A DNA stretch of 48,421 nucleotides from Hyphomicrobiales bacterium (lineage in GTDB: Bacteria > Pseudomonadota > Alphaproteobacteria > Rhizobiales > Rhizobiaceae), in assembly GCA_900472785.1 (NCBI GenBank), contig UCJH01000021.1, positions 786 to 49,206 of the forward strand, in the 5' to 3' direction. A program made the translations under genes and the position numbers. Shown piece by piece: positions 1 through 8,830 of this stretch. Positions within the stretch are counted from its first letter, which is position 1. Every line of letters begins with the position of its first letter. A model generated the notes under the pieces. It ran no database searches. It was not told where the DNA came from and saw only the letters and a program-made list of their open reading frames with translations.

Positions 1-127
1 CGGTCATGCGGCCGATCGCCGATTTGCCCGCACCCATCAGGCCGACGAACACAAGGTTCTTCCGGCCCAATGCAGCCTTGGCCCGCTCCACCAGCGTTTC
101 CGAAACAGGCTCGATGACGTCGTTCAT
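1..127 (-). CDS. aroK: Shikimate kinase, N-terminal part (runs off the window)
   Basis: Only the first 42 codons are present; the gene continues past the left edge. The protein starts MNDVIEPVSETLVERAKAAL and then reads NLVFVGLMGAGKSAIGRM, which contains a P-loop (GLMGAGKS) of the shikimate kinase type. Shikimate kinase phosphorylates shikimate at O3 in the cytoplasmic aromatic amino-acid pathway. The ATG at 125-127 is the first in frame. In rhizobia aroK lies divergent from xerD, as here, which supports the call. The identification rests on the P-loop context and gene order, because the rest of the enzyme is not visible. Confidence 0.85.
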   Translation of the reverse strand, partial: MNDVIEPVSETLVERAKAALGRKNLVFVGLMGAGKSAIGRMT

Positions 128-275
128 GCCGTTTGATATTCCCCGTTTCGCAACGGTATCGACAAAACGGCAGGAAGCGTCAAGACGGACGGGCCGCAAA
201 GGCCAAGCAAACGCGACTGTTCTTGCGCTTGGCAACAGGCATGGTCATATAGTCGGCACGTCCAAGGAGTTTGAA

Positions 276-425
276 ATGCCAAGCCTGTTCCGCTTCCTGT
301 TCATCTGCGCGCTGATCGCCGGGAGCATCTATGGAACCATGCTGGCGCTGGTCACCTTCGTCAATCCCGTCGAACGCGACGTGACGATCCGTATTCCCTC
401 GGAACGGATCAATACGCCACAATGA
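276..425 (+). CDS. Small single-pass membrane protein upstream of xerD
   Basis: A 49-residue protein starting [17 protein letters not shown], with one hydrophobic segment at about residues 5-28 and a short polar tail ([15 protein letters not shown]). An AAGGAG ribosome-binding site at 264-269 precedes the ATG at 276. Its stop codon overlaps the xerD start (ATGA at 422-425), so the two are probably translationally coupled. The longer reading frame that begins at position 6 runs through the aroK promoter and is not credible. No function is known to me. The tail after the membrane segment probably lies in the periplasm, but the topology is not certain. Confidence 0.7.
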   Translation: MPSLFRFLFICALIAGSIYGTMLALVTFVNPVERDVTIRIPSERINTPQ

Positions 426-1378
426 TGGATCTTTCCGCCGCCCATCTCGAATCCTTCCTGGAAATGATGAGCGCCGAGCGCGGCGCGGCCAACAACACGC
501 TCATCTCCTACGAGCGTGATCTGGACGATGTACATTCCTTTTTGAAAGGACGCAGCGTCAGGCTGAACGAAGCCGGAAGCGACGATCTGCGCGCCTATCT
601 CAGCCATCTCGCGGGACAGGGCTTCAAGCCCTCGTCACAGGCACGCCGGCTGTCGGCATTGCGCCAGTTCTACAAGTTCCTTTATGCCGAGGGCCTGCGC
701 CCCGACGATCCGACCGGCGTTCTCGATGCCCCGAAAAAGGCGCGGCCGCTGCCGAAAGTGCTCAGCGTCGACGATGTCTCGCGCCTTATCGATCAGGCGG
801 AACGGGAGGCAGGGCAAAGCGCCGGCGATACGCTCGCGCGGATGCGCATGCACGCGCTGATCGAGCTTCTTTATGCAACCGGCATGCGGGTGAGCGAACT
901 CGTCTCGCTTCCCGCCTCGGTTCTCTCCCAGAACGGCCGGTTTCTGGTGGTGCGCGGTAAAGGCAACAAGGAACGGCTGGTGCCGTTGTCGCACAGTGCG
1001 ATCCGCGCCATGCAGGCCTATGGACAGGCGCTGGCGCAGGATGTGGCCGGCCGGAAGGAGCCGCAACCGGACAGCCCCTGGCTCTTCCCGTCTTCGGGCA
1101 AAGCCGGCTTCCTGCCGCGTCAGGTCTTCGCCCGTGATCTCAAGGATCTGGCCGCGCGTGCGGGCATCCGTGTCGCCGCCATTTCCCCGCATGTGCTGCG
1201 CCACGCCTTTGCAAGCCATCTGCTGGCCAATGGCGCGGATCTGCGCGCCGTGCAGGAACTGCTTGGCCATTCGGACATTTCAACGACACAAATCTATACC
1301 CATGTGCTGGAAGAACGACTGCATCAGCTGGTTCAAAACCATCACCCTCTTGCCAAACAGGCAAAAAAACAGGATTAG
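422..1378 (+). CDS. xerD: Site-specific tyrosine recombinase XerD
   Basis: XerD acts with XerC at dif to resolve chromosome dimers at division. The 318-residue protein has the N-terminal SAM-like core-binding domain (about 8-95) and a C-terminal catalytic domain. All expected catalytic residues are visible: R156 (TGMRVSEL), K180 (RGKGNKER), H257 and R260 ([13 protein letters not shown]), H283 (LGHSDIST) and the nucleophile Y292 (QIYTHV). Length is usual for the family. There are two ATGs in tandem (422 and 425); the first overlaps the stop of the upstream small ORF. The position between aroK and accA favours XerD over XerC or an integrase. Confidence 0.93.
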   Translation: MMDLSAAHLESFLEMMSAERGAANNTLISYERDLDDVHSFLKGRSVRLNEAGSDDLRAYLSHLAGQGFKPSSQARRLSALRQFYKFLYAEGLRPDDPTGVLDAPKKARPLPKVLSVDDVSRLIDQAEREAGQSAGDTLARMRMHALIELLYATGMRVSELVSLPASVLSQNGRFLVVRGKGNKERLVPLSHSAIRAMQAYGQALAQDVAGRKEPQPDSPWLFPSSGKAGFLPRQVFARDLKDLAARAGIRVAAISPHVLRHAFASHLLANGADLRAVQELLGHSDISTTQIYTHVLEERLHQLVQNHHPLAKQAKKQD

Positions 1379-1458
1379 GAGCGCCATAACCCTTGGCCGG
1401 AAACACTGGGATCACAGAGTAGACGACCACAGGCGCTATAGGATCGGAAACGTAGACC

Positions 1459-2412
1459 ATGCATCATTATCTCGATTTCGAAAAACCAATCTCCGATCTC
1501 GAAGGCAAGATTCACGAGTTGAAGAAGATTGCCACCGAGGACGAGAGCATCGATACCGCCGACGAGATCGAGCGGCTGGAAGTACGCGCCCGCGATGCCA
1601 TGGCCGAAATCTATTCCAAACTCAATCCCTGGCAGAAGACCCAGGTCGCGCGGCATCCGCAGCGTCCGCACTTCACCGACTACGCCTCGGCTCTTTTCAC
1701 CGAGTTCACGCCGCTCGCCGGCGACCGCAAGTTCGGGAACGATGAAGCGATCCAGACCGGGTTCGCGCGCTTCCGCGGTACCCCGGTCGCTGTCATCGGC
1801 CAGGAAAAGGGCAACGACACCAAGTCGCGCATCAAGCACAATTTCGGCAGCGCCCGGCCGGAAGGCTACCGCAAGGCAATCCGCATCATGGAAATGGCCG
1901 ACCGCTTCGGCCTGCCGCTGATCACCCTGATCGACACAGCCGGCGCCTATCCGGGCATCGGCGCTGAAGAACGCGGCCAGGCGGAAGCCATCGCGCGTTC
2001 GACCGAGATGTGCCTGAACATCCGCGTGCCGATCATCTCCGTCGTGCTCGGCGAAGGCGGCTCGGGCGGCGCGATCGCCATTGCCACCGGCAATCGCGTC
2101 TACATGCTCGAACATGCGATCTACAGCGTCATTTCGCCGGAAGGGGCCGCCTCCATCCTCTGGCGCGATTCCACGCGGGCCAAGGAAGCTGCGACCAACA
2201 TGAAGATCACGGCGGAGGATCTGAAATCCCTGGGCGTCATCGACGGCATCATCGCCGAACCAGCGGGCGGCGCCCATCGCGATCCACAAAGTGTCATCAA
2301 CAGCACCGGCACGATCATCGCCGACACGCTGAAGGAACTTTCGGCGCGTACCGGCGATCAGCTACGCTCAGACCGCCGCCAGAAATACCTGAGCATCGGC
2401 CGCCAGCTCTAG
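1459..2412 (+). CDS. accA: Acetyl-CoA carboxylase carboxyltransferase, alpha subunit
   Basis: AccA with AccD transfers the carboxyl group from biotin to acetyl-CoA to make malonyl-CoA, the first step of fatty-acid synthesis. The 317-residue protein starts [18 protein letters not shown], which is the usual AccA N-terminus. It carries the crotonase-like core motifs [16 protein letters not shown] and [11 protein letters not shown], with [13 protein letters not shown] further on. Length is normal. An 80-bp gap separates it from xerD. An inverted repeat CCGCCAG-N8-CTGGCGG spans the stop codon (2400-2421), followed by a smaller hairpin at 2426-2440. These may end the transcript, although no T-tract follows. 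Confidence 0.96.
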   Translation: MHHYLDFEKPISDLEGKIHELKKIATEDESIDTADEIERLEVRARDAMAEIYSKLNPWQKTQVARHPQRPHFTDYASALFTEFTPLAGDRKFGNDEAIQTGFARFRGTPVAVIGQEKGNDTKSRIKHNFGSARPEGYRKAIRIMEMADRFGLPLITLIDTAGAYPGIGAEERGQAEAIARSTEMCLNIRVPIISVVLGEGGSGGAIAIATGNRVYMLEHAIYSVISPEGAASILWRDSTRAKEAATNMKITAEDLKSLGVIDGIIAEPAGGAHRDPQSVINSTGTIIADTLKELSARTGDQLRSDRRQKYLSIGRQL

Positions 2413-2621
2413 CTCTGGCGGTGCGTGCCGCAAAACGGCATATCGCGAAATTCGGGAATGGCCAAATCTTGGCCATATTCCTGCGCTCTGGAAACGGCTT
2501 GGGGTAAGGCTGGACTGCCAGGGTAACTTTTTGTGAAGTATAAACACGATAATGATTCCCCGGCCTACCCTTTTGCGGGCACACGCCGTATCCGAATGTT
2601 CTGCTTGATGGGCTTTTGCTG

Positions 2622-4085
2622 ATGCGCCTGACACATCTCTTCGCCGTTTCGATCATAGTTGCGAGCCTTGCAGGCTGCACGGCCAATGAGGCGATGGATT
2701 CGGTCGATGTCGATCTCGCCAAGGTCTCCAGCAAGGTCAACTACCAGCTTTCCGGCAAGATCGTCCAGAAGATGCAGGCCATGAGCATGGCCAAGACATC
2801 TCCGATCCTGCTGCGCATCTTCAAGGAAGAGGGCGTGCTGGAGGTCTGGAAGGCCAACACCAACAACCGATTCGAGATGCTTCGCCAGTACAAGATCTGT
2901 GCCTGGTCGGGCAAGCTCGGACCGAAGGTGAAGGAAGGCGACCGCCAGGCACCGGAAGGTTTCTATCCGATCTCGCCCGGGCAGATGAATCCCAATTCCA
3001 GCTACTACCTCGCCATCAACACCGGCTATCCCAATCGCTACGACCAGGCGAACGGCCGGCATGGCTCCAACCTGATGATCCACGGCGCCTGCTCGTCATC
3101 CGGCTGCTATTCGATGACCGACGAGCAGATGCAGGAAATCTTTGCGCTGGCCCGCGATGCCTACAAGGGCGGCCAGCAGTCCATCCAGCTTCAGTCCCTC
3201 CCGTTTCGCATGACGGCAGAGAACATGGCACGTCACCGCAACAGCCCGCATATCGAATTCTGGAACATGCTGAAGCCCGGCTACGACCAGTTCGAAATCT
3301 CCAAGCGCCCGCCGGAAGTGAACATCTGCGAGAAGAAATACGTCTTCAACCAGCAGACGGACGGAAAATTTTCGCCCACCGGGCAGTGCCCCGCCATGTC
3401 GACGCCGGCCGCGATGCAGTCGGCGCTGGCTACCTACAACAAGAAATATGATGCCGACTACGCCAAGGCGATGTCCAAATACGAGGGCATGGTCTGGTAC
3501 GAGCCGTCCGAGGCCGAGCGCAAGGCGATCGTCGCCAAGCAGCGCGTCGGCAAGGAACTCGCCTACGCGCCGACGGGTTCGTCGTTTGACGCTGGCAAGC
3601 TGATGAAGGTCGCCGATCTCGAAAAACAGATGGCCCGTCGTGCCGAACTGGAAGAAGCCAAGAAGGCGATCGAGCTTCAGAAGGCCGAACTCGAAAAGAC
3701 TACGCGCAACGGCAAAAACGTGCCGGTACCGCAGGAAAACCCCATTGCCCGGCCCGTCGAACAGGCAGTGGTAGACCCGGCGCCGGCAAAGAAGGGTTTC
3801 TTTGGCAGCCTGTTCTCACGAAAGGCGGCCGAGGAGCCGCAGGCAGCAGCGCAGGCGCCGATCGATGTCGCGCCGGCAGACGCGGCTGCGATGGACACTG
3901 ATGCCGAAAAGCCTGTCCAAAATGTGAACGCCGCCAAGGCAAAGCCGATGACCGCCCAACCGGAAGCAGACGCGACGAAGACGGCCGCTGAGAATGGCGA
4001 AGCCGCATCCACCGCACCGCTTGAACAGGCGGCAACCGAACAGCAGCCGAAGAAGAAGCCCTTCTGGAAGCTCTGGGGCAATTGA
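2622..4085 (+). CDS. Lipoprotein L,D-transpeptidase, YafK-like
   Basis: A 487-residue envelope enzyme of the YafK/COG3034 murein L,D-transpeptidase family. The signal peptide ends in a lipobox (SLAGC, lipidated C19). The catalytic region has H154 (LMIHGACSSS) and the nucleophile C162 in SSSGCYSMTD. In E. coli, YafK (DpaA) detaches Braun lipoprotein from peptidoglycan, so a role in wall-protein linkage is possible but unproven. Residues after about 335 are charged, Ala/Lys/Glu-rich and low in complexity, probably partly coiled coil, so the protein is longer than the bare family domain. I chose the ATG at 2622 over a TTG two codons upstream. The stop overlaps the start of the next gene. Confidence 0.85.
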   Translation: MRLTHLFAVSIIVASLAGCTANEAMDSVDVDLAKVSSKVNYQLSGKIVQKMQAMSMAKTSPILLRIFKEEGVLEVWKANTNNRFEMLRQYKICAWSGKLGPKVKEGDRQAPEGFYPISPGQMNPNSSYYLAINTGYPNRYDQANGRHGSNLMIHGACSSSGCYSMTDEQMQEIFALARDAYKGGQQSIQLQSLPFRMTAENMARHRNSPHIEFWNMLKPGYDQFEISKRPPEVNICEKKYVFNQQTDGKFSPTGQCPAMSTPAAMQSALATYNKKYDADYAKAMSKYEGMVWYEPSEAERKAIVAKQRVGKELAYAPTGSSFDAGKLMKVADLEKQMARRAELEEAKKAIELQKAELEKTTRNGKNVPVPQENPIARPVEQAVVDPAPAKKGFFGSLFSRKAAEEPQAAAQAPIDVAPADAAAMDTDAEKPVQNVNAAKAKPMTAQPEADATKTAAENGEAASTAPLEQAATEQQPKKKPFWKLWGN

Positions 4086-4321
4086 TGCCCGATACCATCG
4101 TCGCGACCTACGATCTCAGGGGACTGAAATGTCCGCTTCCGGTCCTGAAAACCCGTCGGCGCATGCAGTCCGTCGCCGCCGGCAGTCTTATCGCCGTCGA
4201 AACGACGGACCCGCTGGCGGTGATCGACATTCCGCATTTCTGCAATGAAGATGGCCACACGATGGAACGATCGGAAACGATCCCCGGCGGGCACAGATTT
4301 CTGATCAGAAAAAAGCGTTAG
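4085..4321 (+). CDS. TusA-family sulfur carrier protein
   Basis: A 78-residue SirA/TusA-fold protein. The family signature CPxP is present: GLKCPLPVLKTRR, with the sulfur-accepting cysteine at C16. TusA proteins carry persulfide sulfur from cysteine desulfurases to tRNA thiolation or other acceptors. The ATG overlaps the stop of the L,D-transpeptidase gene (TGATG), so the two are translationally coupled. The C-terminus (PGGHRFLIRKKR) is typical. Whether it is a true TusA or one of the paralogous TusA-like proteins cannot be settled from the sequence. Confidence 0.88.
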   Translation: MPDTIVATYDLRGLKCPLPVLKTRRRMQSVAAGSLIAVETTDPLAVIDIPHFCNEDGHTMERSETIPGGHRFLIRKKR

Positions 4322-4668
4322 AGATTTCCACCTCGCGTATCGCCACGTGGATATGCCAAGCCTGAAAGACCAGGCGATCAGCATACAGTCGACCAATTTC
4401 GGCCGCTCACCCAGTCTCCATGACGGCGCGTGAAACATGGCTGGCGTCCAATCGCAGCCCCCAATCCCTGCCTGCATTTCTGATTTCCACCGGAACTCGC
4501 AAATCTGTTCGCGCCTGCATCCAAACTAAGCAATTCAATTTCTCTACAAAATTCATAGATAAAGTAGCGTTGATTTGAAGCGCCGCATCCTGCGTTGCGG
4601 GGAGCCGGACGAGCTGCCGGAAAGCCGGCCGTCTCAGGGTTGTCGATCGAAAAAAGAGAGGTCTCGCA
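4322..4668. other. Gene-free leader of the first monooxygenase operon
   Basis: This 347-bp stretch has no convincing gene. It holds an AT-rich promoter zone (about 4527-4565) with the palindrome listed separately. A transcribed leader probably follows, with stems CCGCA/TGCGG (4583-4587 with 4596-4600) and GCCGG/CCGGC around an AAAG loop (4616-4629). A possible short reading frame starts at the TTG at 4575 (MKRRILRCGEPDELPESR...), contains two cysteine codons and runs past the start of the next gene in another frame. No T-tract follows the hairpins. An AGAGAGG ribosome-binding site precedes the ATG at 4669. Confidence 0.5.
4543..4559. promoter_or_regulatory. TCTA-N9-TAGA palindrome, candidate LysR-type operator
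   Basis: The site reads TCTA, nine bases, TAGA. It contains T-N11-A, the core pattern of LysR-type regulator sites. It lies about 110 bp upstream of the monooxygenase start. A second site of the same form, with 12 of 16 bases identical from the CTA onward, occurs at 40033-40049 in front of the other organosulfur operon. The regulator is not encoded in this window. Confidence 0.5.
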
Positions 4669-6021
4669 ATGACACGCAAAATCAGACTTGGCGCGTTTCT
4701 TCCCGGTGGCGGACAGCATGTCGCCTCCTGGCGGCATCCCGATCAGCCGGCCGATGGCGCCACAAGCTTCGAGTTTCACAAGCAGCTGGCACAAACAGCT
4801 GAACGCGGCCTGTTCGATGCATATTTCCTTGCAGATGGCTTGGCGATCGGCTTCGGCGGTGCGCGCGAAGGTGGAAATGCGCGCGTGGCAGGGTTCGAGC
4901 CGGTCACGCTGTTTTCGGCGCTGGCACCGTTCACAACCCATCTCGGCTTCATAGCGACAGCATCGACAACTTATGAGGAACCCTACGGCACGGCGCGCAA
5001 ATTCGCCTCCCTCGACCTTATTTCCAACGGCCGCGCCGGATGGAACGTCGTCACGACGACGGGCGACCAGACCGCGCAGAATTTCAATCGCGAGACCCAG
5101 CTGCCCCATGCCGAACGCTACCGGCGTGCCGCAGAGCATGTCGACGTGGTCAAGAAGCTGTGGGACAGCTTCGAGGACGACGCCTTCATTCGCGACAAGG
5201 AAACCGGCGTCTTTTTCGATCCGGCCAAGCTGCACGACACGGACCATCGCGGCGAGCATTTCAAGGTCCGCGGCCCGCTGAATATCTCCCGTTCCGCGCA
5301 AGGGCACCCGGTGATCGTGCAGGCGGGCCAGTCGGACGATGGACGCGGTCTTGCTGCCGCAACCGCCGAAGTAATCTTCACCGCACACCAGCATATCGAG
5401 ACCGCGCAGGAATTCTACCGCGACATCAAGGCTCGCGCCCGCGGCCAGGGCCGCAATCCGGATCACGTCCTGATCATGCCCGGCGTTTCGCCCTTCATCG
5501 GTCGCACGGAAGCCGAAGCGCGTGAAAAATACGACCGGCTGACGTCGCTGATCCTCGAGGAGGACGGCATCGGCCTGTTGAACGGCCTGACGGGCGGCGA
5601 TCTCGACCTGCATGGCTACGATCTCGACGGACCATTGCCTCCGGCGCCGCCGACCGAAGGCATGAAGAGCCGCCAAGCGCTCATTCGCCAGATCGCCGAT
5701 GAAAACAATTTTTCCATTCGCCAGCTCTATCAGTGGGTCGCCTCGGCACGCGGTCACTTCACCATTGTCGGCACACCGGAAACGATCGTCGATACGCTGC
5801 AGGAATGGTTCGAAAACGAGGCCGCCGACGGCTTCAACATTCTGCCCCCATGGCTTCCGACGGGGCTTGACGACTTCGTCGAGCTGGTCGTGCCGGAGTT
5901 GCAGCGGCGCGGCCTGTTCCGCACGGCCTATGAAGGCAAGACGCTTCGGGAAAATCTCGGCCTCCCCTTCCCGATCAACCGTTGGACCGCCGACCGCTCG
6001 GTTGTCCAGGCTGCCGAGTGA
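4669..6021 (+). CDS. LLM-class flavin monooxygenase, NtaA/SnaA/DszA family
   Basis: A 450-residue luciferase-like FMNH2-dependent oxygenase. It starts KIRLGAFLPGGGQHVASWRH and keeps the subfamily segments FDAYFLADGL, STTYEEPYGTARKFASLD, SNGRAGWNVVTT and GPLNISRSAQGHPV. Family members cleave C-N or C-S bonds (nitrilotriacetate, sulfur heterocycles) using reduced flavin from a separate reductase. No reductase is encoded nearby. It is first in an operon with a sulfonate-type ABC importer, so its substrate is probably an imported organosulfur compound. It resembles the enzyme at 37631-38980 in length and overall layout, so the two are paralogues. The exact substrate is unknown. Confidence 0.85.
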   Translation: MTRKIRLGAFLPGGGQHVASWRHPDQPADGATSFEFHKQLAQTAERGLFDAYFLADGLAIGFGGAREGGNARVAGFEPVTLFSALAPFTTHLGFIATASTTYEEPYGTARKFASLDLISNGRAGWNVVTTTGDQTAQNFNRETQLPHAERYRRAAEHVDVVKKLWDSFEDDAFIRDKETGVFFDPAKLHDTDHRGEHFKVRGPLNISRSAQGHPVIVQAGQSDDGRGLAAATAEVIFTAHQHIETAQEFYRDIKARARGQGRNPDHVLIMPGVSPFIGRTEAEAREKYDRLTSLILEEDGIGLLNGLTGGDLDLHGYDLDGPLPPAPPTEGMKSRQALIRQIADENNFSIRQLYQWVASARGHFTIVGTPETIVDTLQEWFENEAADGFNILPPWLPTGLDDFVELVVPELQRRGLFRTAYEGKTLRENLGLPFPINRWTADRSVVQAAE

Positions 6022-6030
6022 GGAGCGATC

Positions 6031-6882
6031 ATGTCCTTTGAAACTCTCAATTCGCCGCTGGCGACCAGTTTCGACCTTCCGGGCCGCAACCGTCGACCCT
6101 CAACCCTTGGCCCCTGGATCGCCGGGCGGCTCGGTCCGCTTGTGTCCCGCTATGGCCTGATTGTCGGCTTTCTCGTCCTTTGGCAGATATCGAGCAAGCT
6201 CGGCTGGGTCAATCCGACGATCTTCCCACCGCTCGACCTGATCATCGCGGCTCTCTGGGAAGGCATTTCGAGCGGCGCGCTTCTCGACGACATCGCCATC
6301 AGCCTGCAGCGCTCCGGCCTCGCCTTTGCATCCGCGGTCGCTATCGGCATCCCGCTCGGCCTGTTCATGGGGCAAATCAGAGCCGTCGAACAGGCGCTCG
6401 ACCCGCTCCTGCAATTTTTCCGCCAAACCTCGGCGCTCGCACTCTATCCGGTTTTCATTCTGCTTCTGGGGCTGGGCGAGGCGTCCAAGGTCTTCGTGAT
6501 CTTCTGGGCAACGCTGTTTCCGCTGCTTTTGGCGACGATCGGCGGCGTCAAGGAAGTGGATACGAAACTCATCGAAATGGCGCGGACGTATGGCGCAGGA
6601 CCGGTGACAATCTTCCGCCGGATCGTTCTTCCCGCGTCCGTCCCCGCCATCTTCGTCGGCTTGAGGTTGTCCGCCACCACGGCACTGCTTCTGCTGATCG
6701 CCGCCGAGATGATCGGCGCCAACAAGGGTATCGGCTTCCAGGTCATGAACGCCCAGTACAATTTCCAGGTTCCACTGATGTTCGCGGCCATCCTGCTGCT
6801 CGCTCTCCTGGGGCTCGCAGCCAACGCCGTCCTCGTGCTGTTGCAGCGCAAGCTTTGCCGTTGGTCGCAGATCAACGCCTGA
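6031..6882 (+). CDS. ABC transporter permease, SsuC/TauC family
   Basis: A 283-residue inner-membrane permease with about six hydrophobic segments. The ATPase-contacting EAA-type loop is visible in EMARTYGAGPVTIFRRIVLP. The C-terminal part (AEMIGANKGIGFQVMNAQ) is characteristic of the sulfonate/taurine/nitrate permease group. It starts nine bases after the monooxygenase and is followed by the binding protein and ATPase of the same system. Substrate, by family and context: an alkanesulfonate or related organosulfur compound. This remains inference. Confidence 0.88.
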   Translation: MSFETLNSPLATSFDLPGRNRRPSTLGPWIAGRLGPLVSRYGLIVGFLVLWQISSKLGWVNPTIFPPLDLIIAALWEGISSGALLDDIAISLQRSGLAFASAVAIGIPLGLFMGQIRAVEQALDPLLQFFRQTSALALYPVFILLLGLGEASKVFVIFWATLFPLLLATIGGVKEVDTKLIEMARTYGAGPVTIFRRIVLPASVPAIFVGLRLSATTALLLLIAAEMIGANKGIGFQVMNAQYNFQVPLMFAAILLLALLGLAANAVLVLLQRKLCRWSQINA

Positions 6883-6920
6883 CACACCTCACCGAATTTT
6901 CCGTCTGAAAGGAAACGACC

Positions 6921-7898
6921 ATGACATTTCATTCCCGCAAGGTCCTGCTCTCCGCGGTCCTTCTTCTTGGCTTGAGCAGTGCCGCCTCAGCGGCGGACGA
7001 GGTCAAGCTGCGATACCTCGCCAGCCAGGGCGGCCTCGCCGCCCATGAACTGGCGGCGGAACTCGGCTATTTCAAGGATACCGGCATTACCATCGAGAAT
7101 ATCGGGTATGCGGCCGGCGGACCGGCCTCGCTGATCGCTCTCGCATCCGGCGACGTCGAGATCGGCAGCGCCGCAACCTCGGCGGTCTTGAACTCGATCA
7201 TCAGCGGCAACGACTTCGTCGCGGCCTATCCCTCGAACGGCATCAACAACGAAGTCCAGTCGATCTTCTACGTGCTGAACGACAGCCCGATCAAGGAAAT
7301 CAAGGACATTGCCGGCAAGAGCGTCGCGGTCAACACGCTCGGCGCGCATCTCGACTACACGATCCGCGAGGCTCTTCATTCCGTCGGCCTCCCGACGGAT
7401 GCCGCAAACCAGGTCGTCGTCCCGGGCCCACAGCTGGAACAGGTCCTTCGTTCGAACCAGGTCGATGTCGCAGCCTTCGGCTATTGGCAGACGACGTTTG
7501 AAGGTGCGGCCAAGAAGAATGGCGGCCTGCGCGCGATCTTCGACGATACCGACGTACTCGGCGAAATCGCCGGCGGCTTCGTCGTCCTGCGTCGCGATTT
7601 CGTCAAGGAACATCCGCAAGCAGCCAAAATCTTCGTCGAGCAGTCGCAGCGCGCGCTCGACTATGCCCGCGAAAATCCGGAGGAAACCAAAAAGGTCTTC
7701 GCAAAGACACTGCAGGAACGCGGCGAAAATCCGGACATCGCCCAGTATTTCCGGGGCTACGGCGTGCGCGCCGGCGGCCAGGCGATCGATCGCGACCTGC
7801 AATTCTGGATCGACGTTCTGGTTCGCGAGGGCAAGCTCAAGGAAGGGCAATTCGCGGCCAAGGACATCCTTTATTCGGCCGATACCGCCAGCAACTGA
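6921..7898 (+). CDS. ABC transporter substrate-binding protein, SsuA-like
   Basis: A 325-residue periplasmic binding protein. A Sec signal peptide covers residues 1-24 (VLLSAVLLLGLSSAASA) with cleavage before ADEVKL. The mature part has the NMT1/SsuA pattern: HELAAELGYFKDTGITIE, then GGPASLIALASGDVEIGSAA, and IAGKSVAVNTLGAHLDY. It delivers the substrate to the permease encoded just upstream. It sits between permease and ATPase in one operon. A GAAAGGAAACGACC ribosome-binding site precedes the ATG. Confidence 0.87.
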   Translation: MTFHSRKVLLSAVLLLGLSSAASAADEVKLRYLASQGGLAAHELAAELGYFKDTGITIENIGYAAGGPASLIALASGDVEIGSAATSAVLNSIISGNDFVAAYPSNGINNEVQSIFYVLNDSPIKEIKDIAGKSVAVNTLGAHLDYTIREALHSVGLPTDAANQVVVPGPQLEQVLRSNQVDVAAFGYWQTTFEGAAKKNGGLRAIFDDTDVLGEIAGGFVVLRRDFVKEHPQAAKIFVEQSQRALDYARENPEETKKVFAKTLQERGENPDIAQYFRGYGVRAGGQAIDRDLQFWIDVLVREGKLKEGQFAAKDILYSADTASN

Positions 7899-7907
7899 GG
7901 AATCATC

Positions 7908-8675
7908 ATGAGCATCGCGCACGCTGTTCGCGGAGAGGTGACGATCCGTCATCTCTCCAAGTCCTTCGTCCTGAACGGCAAGCCGCTGCCGGTTCTGAGG
8001 GATCTCAATTTCAAGATACGTCCGGGCGAAAGCCTGGCGATCGTCGGCGCCAGCGGTTCCGGCAAGACGACGCTGCTCAGGGTCCTTGCCGGTCTGGAGG
8101 AGGCGGATTCCGGCGAGGTGCTCATCGAAGGCAAGGTCATCCGGGGCGTCGGCACGGAACGGGCGGTGATTTTCCAGGAGCCCCGCCTCCTGCCCTGGCT
8201 GACCGTCATCGACAATGTCGGTTTCGGCCTCGAGACGCAGGGTCTTTCTCGCGAGGAAGCCAGGACGCGGGCCCGCCGCTATGTGCAGCTCGTCGGGTTG
8301 CAGTCGTTCGAGAATGCTTATCCACGACAGCTCTCGGGCGGCATGGCGCAGCGCGTGGGCATTGCGCGCGCGCTGGCGGTCCAGCCTGAAATCCTGCTGC
8401 TTGACGAACCGCTTGGCGCTTTGGACGCCATGACCAAGATCAGCATGCAGCAGGAGCTCGCCCGCATCTGGCGCGACGAGGATGTGACGACCGTTCTCGT
8501 CACCCACGACCTGGAGGAGGCCATCTACCTTGCCGACCGCATTCTTATTCTTCCCAAGGACAAGGGGGGCGAACCGCGGCTGATCGAGATCGATCTTCCG
8601 CGCCCCCGCGACCGCAGCACACCGGCCTTCGTTCGCCACCGCGAGGAATTGCTGAACCTGTTCGGATTGCACTGA
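7908..8675 (+). CDS. ABC transporter ATP-binding protein, SsuB/TauB-like
   Basis: A 255-residue ATPase that powers the preceding permease. Walker A is GASGSGKTT (residues 47-55), the signature is LSGGMAQR, and Walker B is LLLDEPLGALD, followed by the switch histidine in LVTHDLEEA. The LSGGM signature and the FQEPRLLPWLTV Q-loop are typical of the sulfonate/nitrate/taurine subfamily. It starts nine bases after the binding-protein gene and is the last gene of the operon. Confidence 0.92.
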   Translation: MSIAHAVRGEVTIRHLSKSFVLNGKPLPVLRDLNFKIRPGESLAIVGASGSGKTTLLRVLAGLEEADSGEVLIEGKVIRGVGTERAVIFQEPRLLPWLTVIDNVGFGLETQGLSREEARTRARRYVQLVGLQSFENAYPRQLSGGMAQRVGIARALAVQPEILLLDEPLGALDAMTKISMQQELARIWRDEDVTTVLVTHDLEEAIYLADRILILPKDKGGEPRLIEIDLPRPRDRSTPAFVRHREELLNLFGLH

Positions 8676-8684
8676 CGCCCGGTG

Positions 8685-8696
8685 ACGTTCGAACGT
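8685..8696. promoter_or_regulatory. Perfect 12-bp palindrome ACGTTCGAACGT
   Basis: The palindrome lies ten bases after the ATPase stop, in the 155-bp gap before the carbonic anhydrase. It is too short and unspaced to be a terminator stem and could be a regulator site. A TTGACA hexamer follows at 8756-8761 with no good -10 match. Function is unknown. Confidence 0.3.
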
Positions 8697-8830
8697 GTTT
8701 ACCGTCAGTGCTATCCGATTAACGAAGCAAACCTGAGTCACGTCATCCGGTCAAATTGACAGCGTAAAACCCCTCTGAAAAACCTGCCGCCAGGGTGCTG
8801 TGGCAAGCGTCATTTTGGAAGGATTTCACA

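Noticed and set aside
4565..4600. SAM-II-type riboswitch (TTGATTTGA resembles the start of its consensus)
   Set aside because: The downstream pseudoknot segment and the GCTAAA-like 3' part are missing; only a short AT-rich match remains.
6987..8741. 584-codon open frame antisense to the binding protein and ATPase genes
   Set aside because: It spans two well-supported genes and their junction, and its composition is that of a shadow frame.
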